Part shown: positions 42,713 to 50,611 of the stretch, piece after piece
How positions within the stretch are numbered: the stretch's first letter is position 1
Layout: each line of letters begins with the position of its first letter
DNA from: CAZZDK01 sp964652235
Lineage (GTDB): Bacteria > Pseudomonadota > Alphaproteobacteria > UBA9219
Assembly (NCBI GenBank): GCA_964652235.1
Contig: CAZZDK010000008.1
Location: 1-64,000, forward strand
Reading direction: 5' to 3'
Length of the DNA stretch: 64,000 nt
Notes under the pieces: model-generated
Database searches by the model: none
The model's input: the letters and a program-made list of their open reading frames with translations, nothing else
What the model was told of the DNA's origin: nothing
Translations under genes and position numbers: made by a program

Positions 42713-42952
42713 CTAGAGAAGCGTGACGCGGAAATCCTCGATCACAAGATTGGCAAGAATTTTTTTTGCCATCTCTTCGGCGGCGGCGGTCGCTTTGGCC
42801 GGGTCCGTTTCGTTCATTTCGAGAAGGATGCATTTGCCGACGCGAACATCGCCCACGCCAGCGAAGCCAAGCGTTCCAAGCGCATGGCCGATGGCCTTGC
42901 CCTGCGGGTCCAGAACGCCGTTTTTTAGCATGATATCAATGCGGACTTTCAT
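42713..42952 (-). CDS. purS: FGAM synthase subunit PurS
   Basis: Small subunit of the three-part phosphoribosylformylglycinamidine synthase (PurSQL), purine step 4. 79 aa, normal length. KVRIDIMLKNGVLDPQGKAIGHAL and GVGDVRVGKCILLEM are family marks. Its ATG overlaps the purC stop (ATGA). purQ and purL, often next, are not here; a lipoprotein gene follows. Confidence 0.93.
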   Translation of the reverse strand: MKVRIDIMLKNGVLDPQGKAIGHALGTLGFAGVGDVRVGKCILLEMNETDPAKATAAAEEMAKKILANLVIEDFRVTLL

Positions 42953-43737
42953 ATTAGTTCTTTTCCTTTGGAAGACAAAGAGATAACGTCGTTCGCGGAA
43001 GTTTCAGGCAGAATGCCCAAGCGCCGCGCCACTTCCTGATAGGCCTCTTCGACCCGACCCAAATCCTGGCTGAAGCGATCCTGATCCATCTTTTCGTTCG
43101 TGCGCACGTCCCACAGGCGGCAATTGTCGGGGCTAAGCTCGTCGGCCAAGACGATGCGCGGGTCTTCATGGTCCCAAAAACGACCGAACTCGACCCTGAA
43201 ATCCACAAGGCGCAGACCGATCCCAAGAAACAGCCCGGACAGATAATCGTTGATCCGTACCGCAAGCGACATGATTTCGTCGATTTCCTGCGGGTGGGCC
43301 CAACCGAAGGCCGTGATGTGCTCCTCGGAAACCAGCGGATTCTGAAGGTCGGCCTTTTTGTAATGAAACTCGATAATCGAACGGGGCAACTGGGTGCCCT
43401 CCGGGATGCCGAGCCTTTTCGCAAAAGCGCCTGCCGCGACGTTGCGAACGACAATCTCAAGCGGAATAATCTCAAGCTGGCGAATGAGTTGCTCGCGCAT
43501 ATTAAGGCGCCGCATGAAATGGGTGGGCACGCCGATTTCGTTCAGGCGGCTCATCAGGTATTCGGAAATGCGGTTATTTAGAACGCCCTTGCCCATAATA
43601 AGACCGCGCTTCGTTCCGTTGCGCGGGGCGGCGTCGTCTTTGAAATATTGGACAAGCGTACCCGGTTCCGGTCCTTCAAAAAGAACCTTGCCGCGTCCCT
43701 CAAAGATTCGCCGTCGTTTGCCGATATGAAAATTCAT
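42949..43737 (-). CDS. purC: SAICAR synthase, short bacterial form
   Basis: Second phosphoribosylaminoimidazole-succinocarboxamide synthase in the window. 262 aa, the usual alphaproteobacterial form. It has IFEGRGKVLFEGPEPGTL, KGVLNNRISEYLM, LEIVVRNVAAGAFAKRLG, LVDFRVEFGRFWD, VLADELSPDNCRLWD. Coupled to purS, this is probably the main purine-pathway copy. The longer copy with nadE may be ancestral duplication or acquired. Confidence 0.94.
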   Translation of the reverse strand: MNFHIGKRRRIFEGRGKVLFEGPEPGTLVQYFKDDAAPRNGTKRGLIMGKGVLNNRISEYLMSRLNEIGVPTHFMRRLNMREQLIRQLEIIPLEIVVRNVAAGAFAKRLGIPEGTQLPRSIIEFHYKKADLQNPLVSEEHITAFGWAHPQEIDEIMSLAVRINDYLSGLFLGIGLRLVDFRVEFGRFWDHEDPRIVLADELSPDNCRLWDVRTNEKMDQDRFSQDLGRVEEAYQEVARRLGILPETSANDVISLSSKGKELI

Positions 43738-44079
43738 GTTTTTCAGCCAGTTAAGGGGTCATCGGGGCCAGTTTTCCCGGCTCGCGGACGGGACTATAGC
43801 AGCGGGCGGGGAGGCTGACAATCAAGACGAAAAGAGGGGATGTCGCTCTTCCCCCACTATGTCCAAAAATATAGGCCTTTGCGTGTAGTTACTCCTTGCG
43901 CTGAAGCCCGTTGTGGTTAAATTCCGCCCGGAGAGGCGTGTCCCCAACTTGCTTTCTTTGGTAGTGAATCCGTTGCACTTTTAGGATCCAAGCGAACTTT
44001 GCCGTCGGGTTGAGAAAACGGCGACCCGTCTTTGTGGGCCGAAGCGCCAGTCTCCGGTATGACGCTTTTTGAGTGATTG
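43738..44079 (+). promoter_or_regulatory. 342-bp gap before the autotransporter
   Basis: No supported frame. The part 43900-44070 is rich in short inverted segments and could be a 5' leader of the autotransporter mRNA. I compared it by eye with the c-di-GMP-I riboswitch pattern and did not see its conserved core. No clear promoter is visible. Confidence 0.35.
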
Positions 44080-47000
44080 ATGAAAGAAAGCAAAAAACAA
44101 AGATACTCCCTAAAACTTCTCTCCTTGTGGCGAGAGATTTTTTTAGCTTTTCTTTTATCGTTTATTTCTTTTCACGCGGCCCAAGCCGCGATATGGACCG
44201 GCTCTTCGAGCTCCGATTGGTTTACGATGTCCAACTGGGACACGGGAGCTTTGCCGACAAGCGGCACGTTCGTTTACATAGGAACAGCAACGAATGCCCC
44301 CGTTATTTCCGGCGCGGCGGCGAACGGCAATTACGTGAATATCGGCTATACCACAAGCGGAACGCTCACAATCTCTGGCGCGGGAACGTTGACGAGCGCG
44401 AACGCCAGTTATCTCGGGGCGACGGCGGGCGCGACGGGGACCGTCACCGTGACGGGAGCGGGCTCTTCCTGGGCCGCAGGAACCGCTCTCACCGTCGCTT
44501 CCTCGGCCAATGGAGCGTTGACGATCTCGAACGGCGGTTCCGTGACGACGACAACCACGACCACGCTGGGTAATTTGGCCGGGCTGACCGGAACGGTGAC
44601 GGTGAAGGGAACCGGATCGACTTGGGGCGCAGGAGACGTTCTTTATGTCGGCAATTATGGGAATGGATACCTCTCTATCGAGGACGGGGCCGTGGCGTCC
44701 GGAAACAACGTTCAATTGGGCCGATATGCCGATTCGATAGGCCAGGCGACGATTACCGGCGCCGGAACGGAATGGAACAACGCCGGTTTCATCTATGTCG
44801 GCGCTTCGGGCAACGGATCGCTGCTTATCTCGCAAAGCGCGACGGTGACGGCGGCCAGCGCGGACATCGGTTATGCGGTCGGCTCGACCGGCACGGCGAC
44901 CGTGACGACGAACGGCGTTTGGAATATCGGCGGCATCCTTAACGTCGGGAACAGGGGCCAGGGGACCTTGACGATCTCGTCGGGCGGGATCGTCAAAGAC
45001 AACTCCGCGCGGGTCGGGTATTATGCCGGATACACGAATACGGTGACGGTAACGGGCGCTGGATCGTTGTGGCAGAACACGGCGCAGACTCAGATAGGCG
45101 ATTCAGGGACTGCAATCGTCAATATCTTAGAAGGCGGCGAGCTCAGCGACAGCTACGGCGTGATCGGATACGGCACGACCGGCGTCGGAACGGTGACCAT
45201 TTCCGGTTCGGGATCGGTCTGGAACAACTCCAGCTACGCTATGATAGGCAGATCGGGAACCGGAACGTTGATCGTGGAAAACGGCGGCGTCGTCAACAGC
45301 ACCGACGGCGAGGTCGGACGAAACGCGACCGGCGTAGGATATGTGACCGTGACGGGAGCGGGCTCGAAATGGTTAATGAGCGGCCTTTTCCGCGTCGGCT
45401 ATCTTGGCGTCGCGGACGTGACGGTATCGAGCGGCGGTTACATCAGAAATACGGGGACGGGCTATGTCGGTTTCGGTTCCGGCGGGATCGACGGAAAAAT
45501 AACTGTTACAGGATCGGGGTCGATATGGGAAAACCAGAAAGCCCTCTATATCGGCTATGCGAGTCCGGGAACCGTAACGGTCGCGGATTCCGGATCGGTG
45601 ACTGCGCCGAGCATCGTTGTCGGGAGCCAATCGGGGGGAAACGGCACGTTGATTCTTCAAAGCGGCGGGACGATTACGCCTACGTCTGGGACGCTGACGC
45701 TGGCCAGCGTCGCGGGATCGACGGGGAAACTCGTGATCGGTTCCGCTTCGGGAACGGCGGCGACGGGCGCGGGCTTGCTTTCCGCCGGGACCGTCGCGTT
45801 CGGGGCGGGGACGGGATCGATCCTCTTCAATCATACGAGCGCGGGATATGATTTCTCGAAGACGATCACCGGAGCGGGAACGATCACGGCGCTTGCCGGC
45901 ACGACGTATTTGACGGGCAATCTGGCGGGCTATACGGGCTCGATCCTTGTGGACGGCAGCGCGGGGCTGCGGGTCGGGAACTCGTTTACGGGCAATCTCT
46001 ATGTCAGCCAAAGCGGGACGTCCGGCGCCCTGACGATTTCAGACGGCGACGATGTTTACGACGCCAACGGATATGTCGGCTATAATGCGGGCGCAAGCGG
46101 TTCCGCGACGGTCACGGGCGCAGGTTCTACCTGGATCAATTCCAGCAGCTTAATTATCGGTAATTCGGGAACGGGGTCCCTTAATATTTCGAGCGGTGGT
46201 TCGGTTTCCGGCGCAACGGTGTCTTTAGGCGCAAATGCGTCCGGTAACGGTACTGTTACGGTGATGGACAGCGGATCGAGTCTGTCCGCGACGACGTTGA
46301 ACATCGGCGCCGGCGGCAACGGAACCCTCACGGTTTCAGGCGGCGCCGACGTAACAAGCGGGCCGACTTATATCGCCTGGGATAAGAACGGGTCGGTTTC
46401 CGTGACGGGGGCCGGTTCGACGTTAACAAGCGACAACATCTTTTATGTCGGAATCAACGCGACTGGCGTGGGGACTCTGTCCATTGAAAACGGCGGCGTT
46501 GTGAGTAACGATTCCATTGGCGTTGTCGGCTATTACGCCGGGGCAAAGGGGACGGTTTCCGTGACGGGCAGCGGATCGGTTTGGACGAACAACGCCGCCT
46601 TGACCGTAGGACGAGCCGGGACAGGCACGCTGACGATTTCCAATTCGGGGTCCGTTTCCGCGACGAGCCTGATTGTCGGCGAACAGTCCGGTTCGAACGG
46701 CACGCTTGTTCTCTCAGAAGGCGGCGTCGTCACGCCTGCGTCCGGAACGTTGACTCTGGCGAGCCAGGCGGGATCGGTGGGACAATTGGTCTTCGGTTCC
46801 GCTTCGGGAACGGCGGCCAGTGCCGTCGGAGTTTTGAACGCGACGACCGTTTCGTTCGGAGCCGGAACAGGATCAATCCTCTTTAACCACACGGATTCGA
46901 ATTACGATTTCTCAAAAACAGTCACGGGGTCTGGAACGATTACGGCGCTTGCCGGGACGACATATCTGTCGGGAGACTTAAGCGGCTTTACGGGAACGGC

Positions 47001-48654
47001 TGTCTCGACCGGGAACGCGGCCCTTTACATTACGGGGACCTATGGCGGCAATTTGTCGGTGGCGGATAACGCGTCTCTCACGGTTGACAGCGCGATTGCG
47101 GGAACCGTTACGGTCGGCAGCGACGGAATCTTGAACGGAACGGGAACGCTGGGGGGCCTGACCGTTTCAAACGGCGGTACGGTCGCGCCGGGGCATTCGA
47201 TCGGAACCTTGAACGTTTCGGGCGATGTGAATTTTGCGGCGGGATCGACCTACGAGGTCGAGGTCAACGCGGCGGGGCAAAGCGACTTGATCGTGGCCAC
47301 CGGCGCGGCGACGATCAGCGGCGGCGCCGTTTCCGTCATCGCCGAACCCGGCGGCACTTACGGGACGAATACGACCTATACGATTTTAACGGCAGCGGGC
47401 GGCGTGACGGGAAGCTTCAGTTCGGTGAGCCTCAGCGCGCCGTTCCTGGACGGAGCCGTTTCCATGTCTTACGACTCGACGAACGTTTACGTTACGCTCA
47501 CGCGCAACGGAACGAGCTTCGATTCGTGGACAACGGCGACGACCCCAAATCAGAAGGCCGTCGCCTCGGCCATAGAGGCCATGGGAAGCGGGGCGTCTCT
47601 TTACAACATCATCGCGGGGCAACCCGATGCGCTTTCTGCGCAATCGGCCTTTCGTTCTTTGACGGGCGAGCTTCATGCCGACGTGAAGGGAAGTTTGGCG
47701 CAAGGGGCTTCCTTCTTTTCGGATATCGTGGCGGAAAGAACGGGGGCTATCGTCGCCGCATGGGAAGAGGAAGGCGGTCTGAAGTCGTGTCGCGGCCTTT
47801 GGACGCAAAGCTATGGCGACTGGCAAAACGCGGAAGGAGACGGACGGAACGCGCGAAACTTTTCCCATGAAGTTAAGGGGATCGTCTTCGGCGGTGACGG
47901 ATCGCCTTTTGCGGATTCGGATTTGCGGCTGGGGATGGTCTTCGGCTACGAACGGTCGGATTACGATCTGACCGTCGATCCGGAAAACAAAGGACAGGGG
48001 ACGGCGGATCATTATCGCATCGGCGCCTACGGATCGAAGGGGGTCGGACCTTTTTCGCTGCGCGCCGGGGCGCATTACGGCTTTCATTCGATCCGGACGG
48101 ATCGTTTCGTCAGATTCGCAGGTTACGCTTCTTCACAAAAAGCCGATTACAATGCCCAAAGTTTCGGCGGATTCGGCGAGATGGCCCTTAGCATGAACCC
48201 CATGGCCACCTTGAGGCTTGAACCGTTCGCAGGCCTTTCTTACGGCGTTGCGGCTGTTTCTTCTTTCGTTGAGACGGGAGGGGTCGGCGCTTTGCGCAGC
48301 GCAAGGGATACGTCTGGTCAGGGGGCAACAACATTGGGGATTAGGGCGCAGAAGAAAATCGATTTATCTTGGGGGACGGGCGACGAAGGCCGTTTGGGGC
48401 AGGGCGTATGGAAGGCCCAACTTGGTTGGAAGCATCTTTTAGGACGCGCCGCCCCGGAAGGGCGTTACAGTTTCGCGGGTTCGCGTTCCTTTGAGACGAC
48501 AGGGGCCGAAATGTCCCGCGAATCCTTGATCGCGAATATGGGTTTCGGGTACGAGGTCAACGAGAGATTGTCGTTCGATCTCTCCTATGTTGGAAGTCAT
48601 GCCGGAGATTCGTCTTCGAATGCCGTCAGAGGCGGACTAAGCTGGCGGTGGTAG
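44080..48654 (+). CDS. type Va autotransporter, 1524 aa
   Basis: Self-secreting surface protein. An N-terminal signal peptide (about 36 residues, to AAQA) leads into a long passenger (about 37-1130). The passenger is built of some 20 imperfect beta-solenoid repeats of roughly 40-45 residues: a G-T-V-T-V-T-G-A-G-S-x-W strand, then a L-x-I-G-x-S-G-x-G-x-L-T-I strand and G-G-x-V. Two long sections with GTLTLASxAGSxGxLVxGSASG and GTGSILFNHT are near-duplicates (about 525-650 and 870-1000). PATR-like ladder and a linker precede a 12-strand barrel (about 1245-1524) ending in Trp. ATG 44080 is preceded by TTG. Likely adhesin or biofilm protein; no protease motif seen. Confidence 0.88.
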   Translation: MKESKKQRYSLKLLSLWREIFLAFLLSFISFHAAQAAIWTGSSSSDWFTMSNWDTGALPTSGTFVYIGTATNAPVISGAAANGNYVNIGYTTSGTLTISGAGTLTSANASYLGATAGATGTVTVTGAGSSWAAGTALTVASSANGALTISNGGSVTTTTTTTLGNLAGLTGTVTVKGTGSTWGAGDVLYVGNYGNGYLSIEDGAVASGNNVQLGRYADSIGQATITGAGTEWNNAGFIYVGASGNGSLLISQSATVTAASADIGYAVGSTGTATVTTNGVWNIGGILNVGNRGQGTLTISSGGIVKDNSARVGYYAGYTNTVTVTGAGSLWQNTAQTQIGDSGTAIVNILEGGELSDSYGVIGYGTTGVGTVTISGSGSVWNNSSYAMIGRSGTGTLIVENGGVVNSTDGEVGRNATGVGYVTVTGAGSKWLMSGLFRVGYLGVADVTVSSGGYIRNTGTGYVGFGSGGIDGKITVTGSGSIWENQKALYIGYASPGTVTVADSGSVTAPSIVVGSQSGGNGTLILQSGGTITPTSGTLTLASVAGSTGKLVIGSASGTAATGAGLLSAGTVAFGAGTGSILFNHTSAGYDFSKTITGAGTITALAGTTYLTGNLAGYTGSILVDGSAGLRVGNSFTGNLYVSQSGTSGALTISDGDDVYDANGYVGYNAGASGSATVTGAGSTWINSSSLIIGNSGTGSLNISSGGSVSGATVSLGANASGNGTVTVMDSGSSLSATTLNIGAGGNGTLTVSGGADVTSGPTYIAWDKNGSVSVTGAGSTLTSDNIFYVGINATGVGTLSIENGGVVSNDSIGVVGYYAGAKGTVSVTGSGSVWTNNAALTVGRAGTGTLTISNSGSVSATSLIVGEQSGSNGTLVLSEGGVVTPASGTLTLASQAGSVGQLVFGSASGTAASAVGVLNATTVSFGAGTGSILFNHTDSNYDFSKTVTGSGTITALAGTTYLSGDLSGFTGTAVSTGNAALYITGTYGGNLSVADNASLTVDSAIAGTVTVGSDGILNGTGTLGGLTVSNGGTVAPGHSIGTLNVSGDVNFAAGSTYEVEVNAAGQSDLIVATGAATISGGAVSVIAEPGGTYGTNTTYTILTAAGGVTGSFSSVSLSAPFLDGAVSMSYDSTNVYVTLTRNGTSFDSWTTATTPNQKAVASAIEAMGSGASLYNIIAGQPDALSAQSAFRSLTGELHADVKGSLAQGASFFSDIVAERTGAIVAAWEEEGGLKSCRGLWTQSYGDWQNAEGDGRNARNFSHEVKGIVFGGDGSPFADSDLRLGMVFGYERSDYDLTVDPENKGQGTADHYRIGAYGSKGVGPFSLRAGAHYGFHSIRTDRFVRFAGYASSQKADYNAQSFGGFGEMALSMNPMATLRLEPFAGLSYGVAAVSSFVETGGVGALRSARDTSGQGATTLGIRAQKKIDLSWGTGDEGRLGQGVWKAQLGWKHLLGRAAPEGRYSFAGSRSFETTGAEMSRESLIANMGFGYEVNERLSFDLSYVGSHAGDSSSNAVRGGLSWRW

Positions 48655-48787
48655 GGCCTGCCCCAGATTAATGAAAAATATTCCATATTTTTCAAAATGT
48701 TATAGAAAAACTGGGTAGAGATAAAGGGGAAGTTAAAGATTTTCATTTATGGTGTGATTGGGCATTTTTTATTTTTTAGAGGAAGAT

Positions 48788-49060
48788 ATGGCGGACTCCC
48801 CAGAAGAAAAGGCGTTTAAGCCGAACGGGTCTTTTATTGTAAGAGATGACGGCGCTGTCGTCATTACGCTCGACCCCCCTGGAAAAAACAGCGCCGGCGA
48901 CCAGACGGACGCGATGCTTCTTCTTTATCCGGGCGGCAGTTTCGGCGGCGTGCCCTATGCGAAGTTTATCGAGCGTCCGGGCGGTTCGTTGTATATGGAT
49001 CCTCGCAGAAGAAGGGCGACGATTTTAGGTGAAGGACAACAGTTAAGAGGGCCGGGATAA
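48788..49060 (+). CDS. hypothetical protein, 90 aa, upstream of zinc-protease-like gene
   Basis: Unrecognised small soluble protein. ATG 48788 has GAGGA five bases before; an upstream in-frame start at 48758 has none. It is beta-rich and Gly-rich (FIVRDDGAVVITLDPPGK, LLLYPGGSFGGVPYAKF, RPGGSLYMDPRRRR). It ends 18 bp before the large metalloprotease-like gene, so the two are probably one transcript. It could be a chaperone, immunity partner or targeting factor; none of these is shown. Confidence 0.6.
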   Translation: MADSPEEKAFKPNGSFIVRDDGAVVITLDPPGKNSAGDQTDAMLLLYPGGSFGGVPYAKFIERPGGSLYMDPRRRRATILGEGQQLRGPG

Positions 49061-49078
49061 GCAAACGGCATCGATTTA

Positions 49079-50611
49079 ATGAGCATCGCTGAAGATTTCT
49101 CCTCGGCGCGAAGCGCAACCTTTCCCCGGCGAGACCAATCCATCTCGCGCCGGGAGGGTTTTTTTGAGAGGCATCCCGGCGTTCTTCACGCTTTGGAATT
49201 CCGTCTATCTCCCCTTCTTCTTGCCGCTGGAGTGGCGGCCCTTTCTTTTCCGCTTGTTTCTGCGGCGGGGCAAGCCGCGCAGAGTCTTGTGACGTCCGGT
49301 TTTGTCCAGTCGGCTTTTTCGCTTACCGCCGCTCAGGTGACGCTGGTCTCAAGGGTGGCCGAGGGGCAGACCTCCATCATTCTCGGTCTTTCGAGCATAG
49401 GGATCGGTTTTCTTGCCGTAAAAAAGTTTCTTTCTCCTTTCGTTCGTTCTTTGATCGTTTTGCGCAAGGTGGCCGGAAAGGCCAGGCAGAGCGGGAAGAA
49501 CGTTCGCACGCATTTAACGGCTATAACGAAGGACGTTTGGGCCGACAGAAAAAATCTTTTCTCCATAGCCGCCGTTCCGCGCGCTTTACGCGATGCGGCG
49601 TTCCTCAGGGAGGAAAAAACAAAAGACGTCGTCGTTTCAAAGTCCCTGAGAATAGGAGCCGGATGTTCGAGAGAATTTGCTAGTGAGGTCGAAGAAGCTT
49701 GGAACGGACTGCCGGAAAACATTCGTTCTTTTCTAACACTGGCTAAGGTGACCGTTGAGGCGGGTCGAACGGCGCGGGAAATGAGGCTGCCGGAGGAAAA
49801 GAACAAGAAAGTGTGGCGCAACGATCCTTATAAGAGAATTTATTACGATCATGTGTGTGGTGTTTACGAAAACATTAAAAGAAAGATTAGCGTTTACGAG
49901 TTCACGCTTTGGGAAAACCTTAGTCCGGACGCCGTCGCTGTTCCCAACGTTCAAACGCTTATGGAGGGGGCTTGGCAAAGAAAACCACCGGGGGAATACG
50001 CCAAGGTGTTGCGACACGAAGCTGGCCACGCGCTTGATTTTGCTCTCGACAACACAACAAGGAATGGCCTGTGGTCGTGTCTGTCCTCCTGCCCTTCCTT
50101 TAAGGAAGCCTACGAAAAAGACGTTGCGGCGCTTGGCGGTATCAAGGCGGCGGCGGAGAAAGGGTATAAATATTTCGTTGTCTATGGAGAGTCCCTGACG
50201 AACCCCGAAATCGAGGTTGAAGAAATAAGAGCAAGAAGAGAAATCTTCGCTGAAATGTGGAGCGAGCAGTACGGGGGCTCTGTCTGCGGAAAGAAGGTGG
50301 AAAGAGATTTTCCCGCTGTTGCCGCTTGGATGAGATCGTTTAATAAAAATTTTGAGAATTGCCTGAAGGAAGGTCCGCAAAGAGCCCTCGATTTCGCGAC
50401 CTATCTTCATCGGGGGCACGAAAGCATTGAAGGAATTGCGCGCGTTGTCGATTTCAAAGGAATATCCTACGTGCCGGACTGGGGAAGGCCGCCGCCGGAA
50501 CGGGTCACCCCGCCCGGAACAACTCCACCGCCGCTTCCTTCTCAAAAAGATAGAGAAGGATTCTCAGGGCCTCCCCACGGGCGGAAGCCAGGGCCTCATC
50601 TTTCGAGATAA
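49079..50611 (+). CDS. membrane-anchored HEAGH zinc-protease-like protein
   Basis: 510 aa. Two hydrophobic segments near the N-terminus (about 42-65 and 97-122) suggest a hairpin in the membrane. A charged middle follows. The zincin motif VLRHEAGHALDFAL is near residue 318, and a downstream helix EIRARREIFAEMWSEQYG supplies a likely third ligand Glu. HExxH plus a later RARxExFAE helix recalls the anthrax-lethal-factor-like (ATLF) zincins, though the match is by eye. The C-terminal 40 residues are Pro-rich and overlap the convergent recG end by 107 bp. Could be a toxin or a housekeeping protease; I do not know it. Confidence 0.7.
   Translation: MSIAEDFSSARSATFPRRDQSISRREGFFERHPGVLHALEFRLSPLLLAAGVAALSFPLVSAAGQAAQSLVTSGFVQSAFSLTAAQVTLVSRVAEGQTSIILGLSSIGIGFLAVKKFLSPFVRSLIVLRKVAGKARQSGKNVRTHLTAITKDVWADRKNLFSIAAVPRALRDAAFLREEKTKDVVVSKSLRIGAGCSREFASEVEEAWNGLPENIRSFLTLAKVTVEAGRTAREMRLPEEKNKKVWRNDPYKRIYYDHVCGVYENIKRKISVYEFTLWENLSPDAVAVPNVQTLMEGAWQRKPPGEYAKVLRHEAGHALDFALDNTTRNGLWSCLSSCPSFKEAYEKDVAALGGIKAAAEKGYKYFVVYGESLTNPEIEVEEIRARREIFAEMWSEQYGGSVCGKKVERDFPAVAAWMRSFNKNFENCLKEGPQRALDFATYLHRGHESIEGIARVVDFKGISYVPDWGRPPPERVTPPGTTPPPLPSQKDREGFSGPPHGRKPGPHLSR

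Noticed and set aside
43738..44079. c-di-GMP or other riboswitch before the autotransporter
   Set aside because: Some inverted segments exist, but none of the conserved cores I could compare by eye was present.
44155..48087. Long minus-strand frames inside the autotransporter gene
   Set aside because: Arg/Pro-rich mirror frames caused by the high-GC repeats; no ribosome sites and no recognisable motifs.
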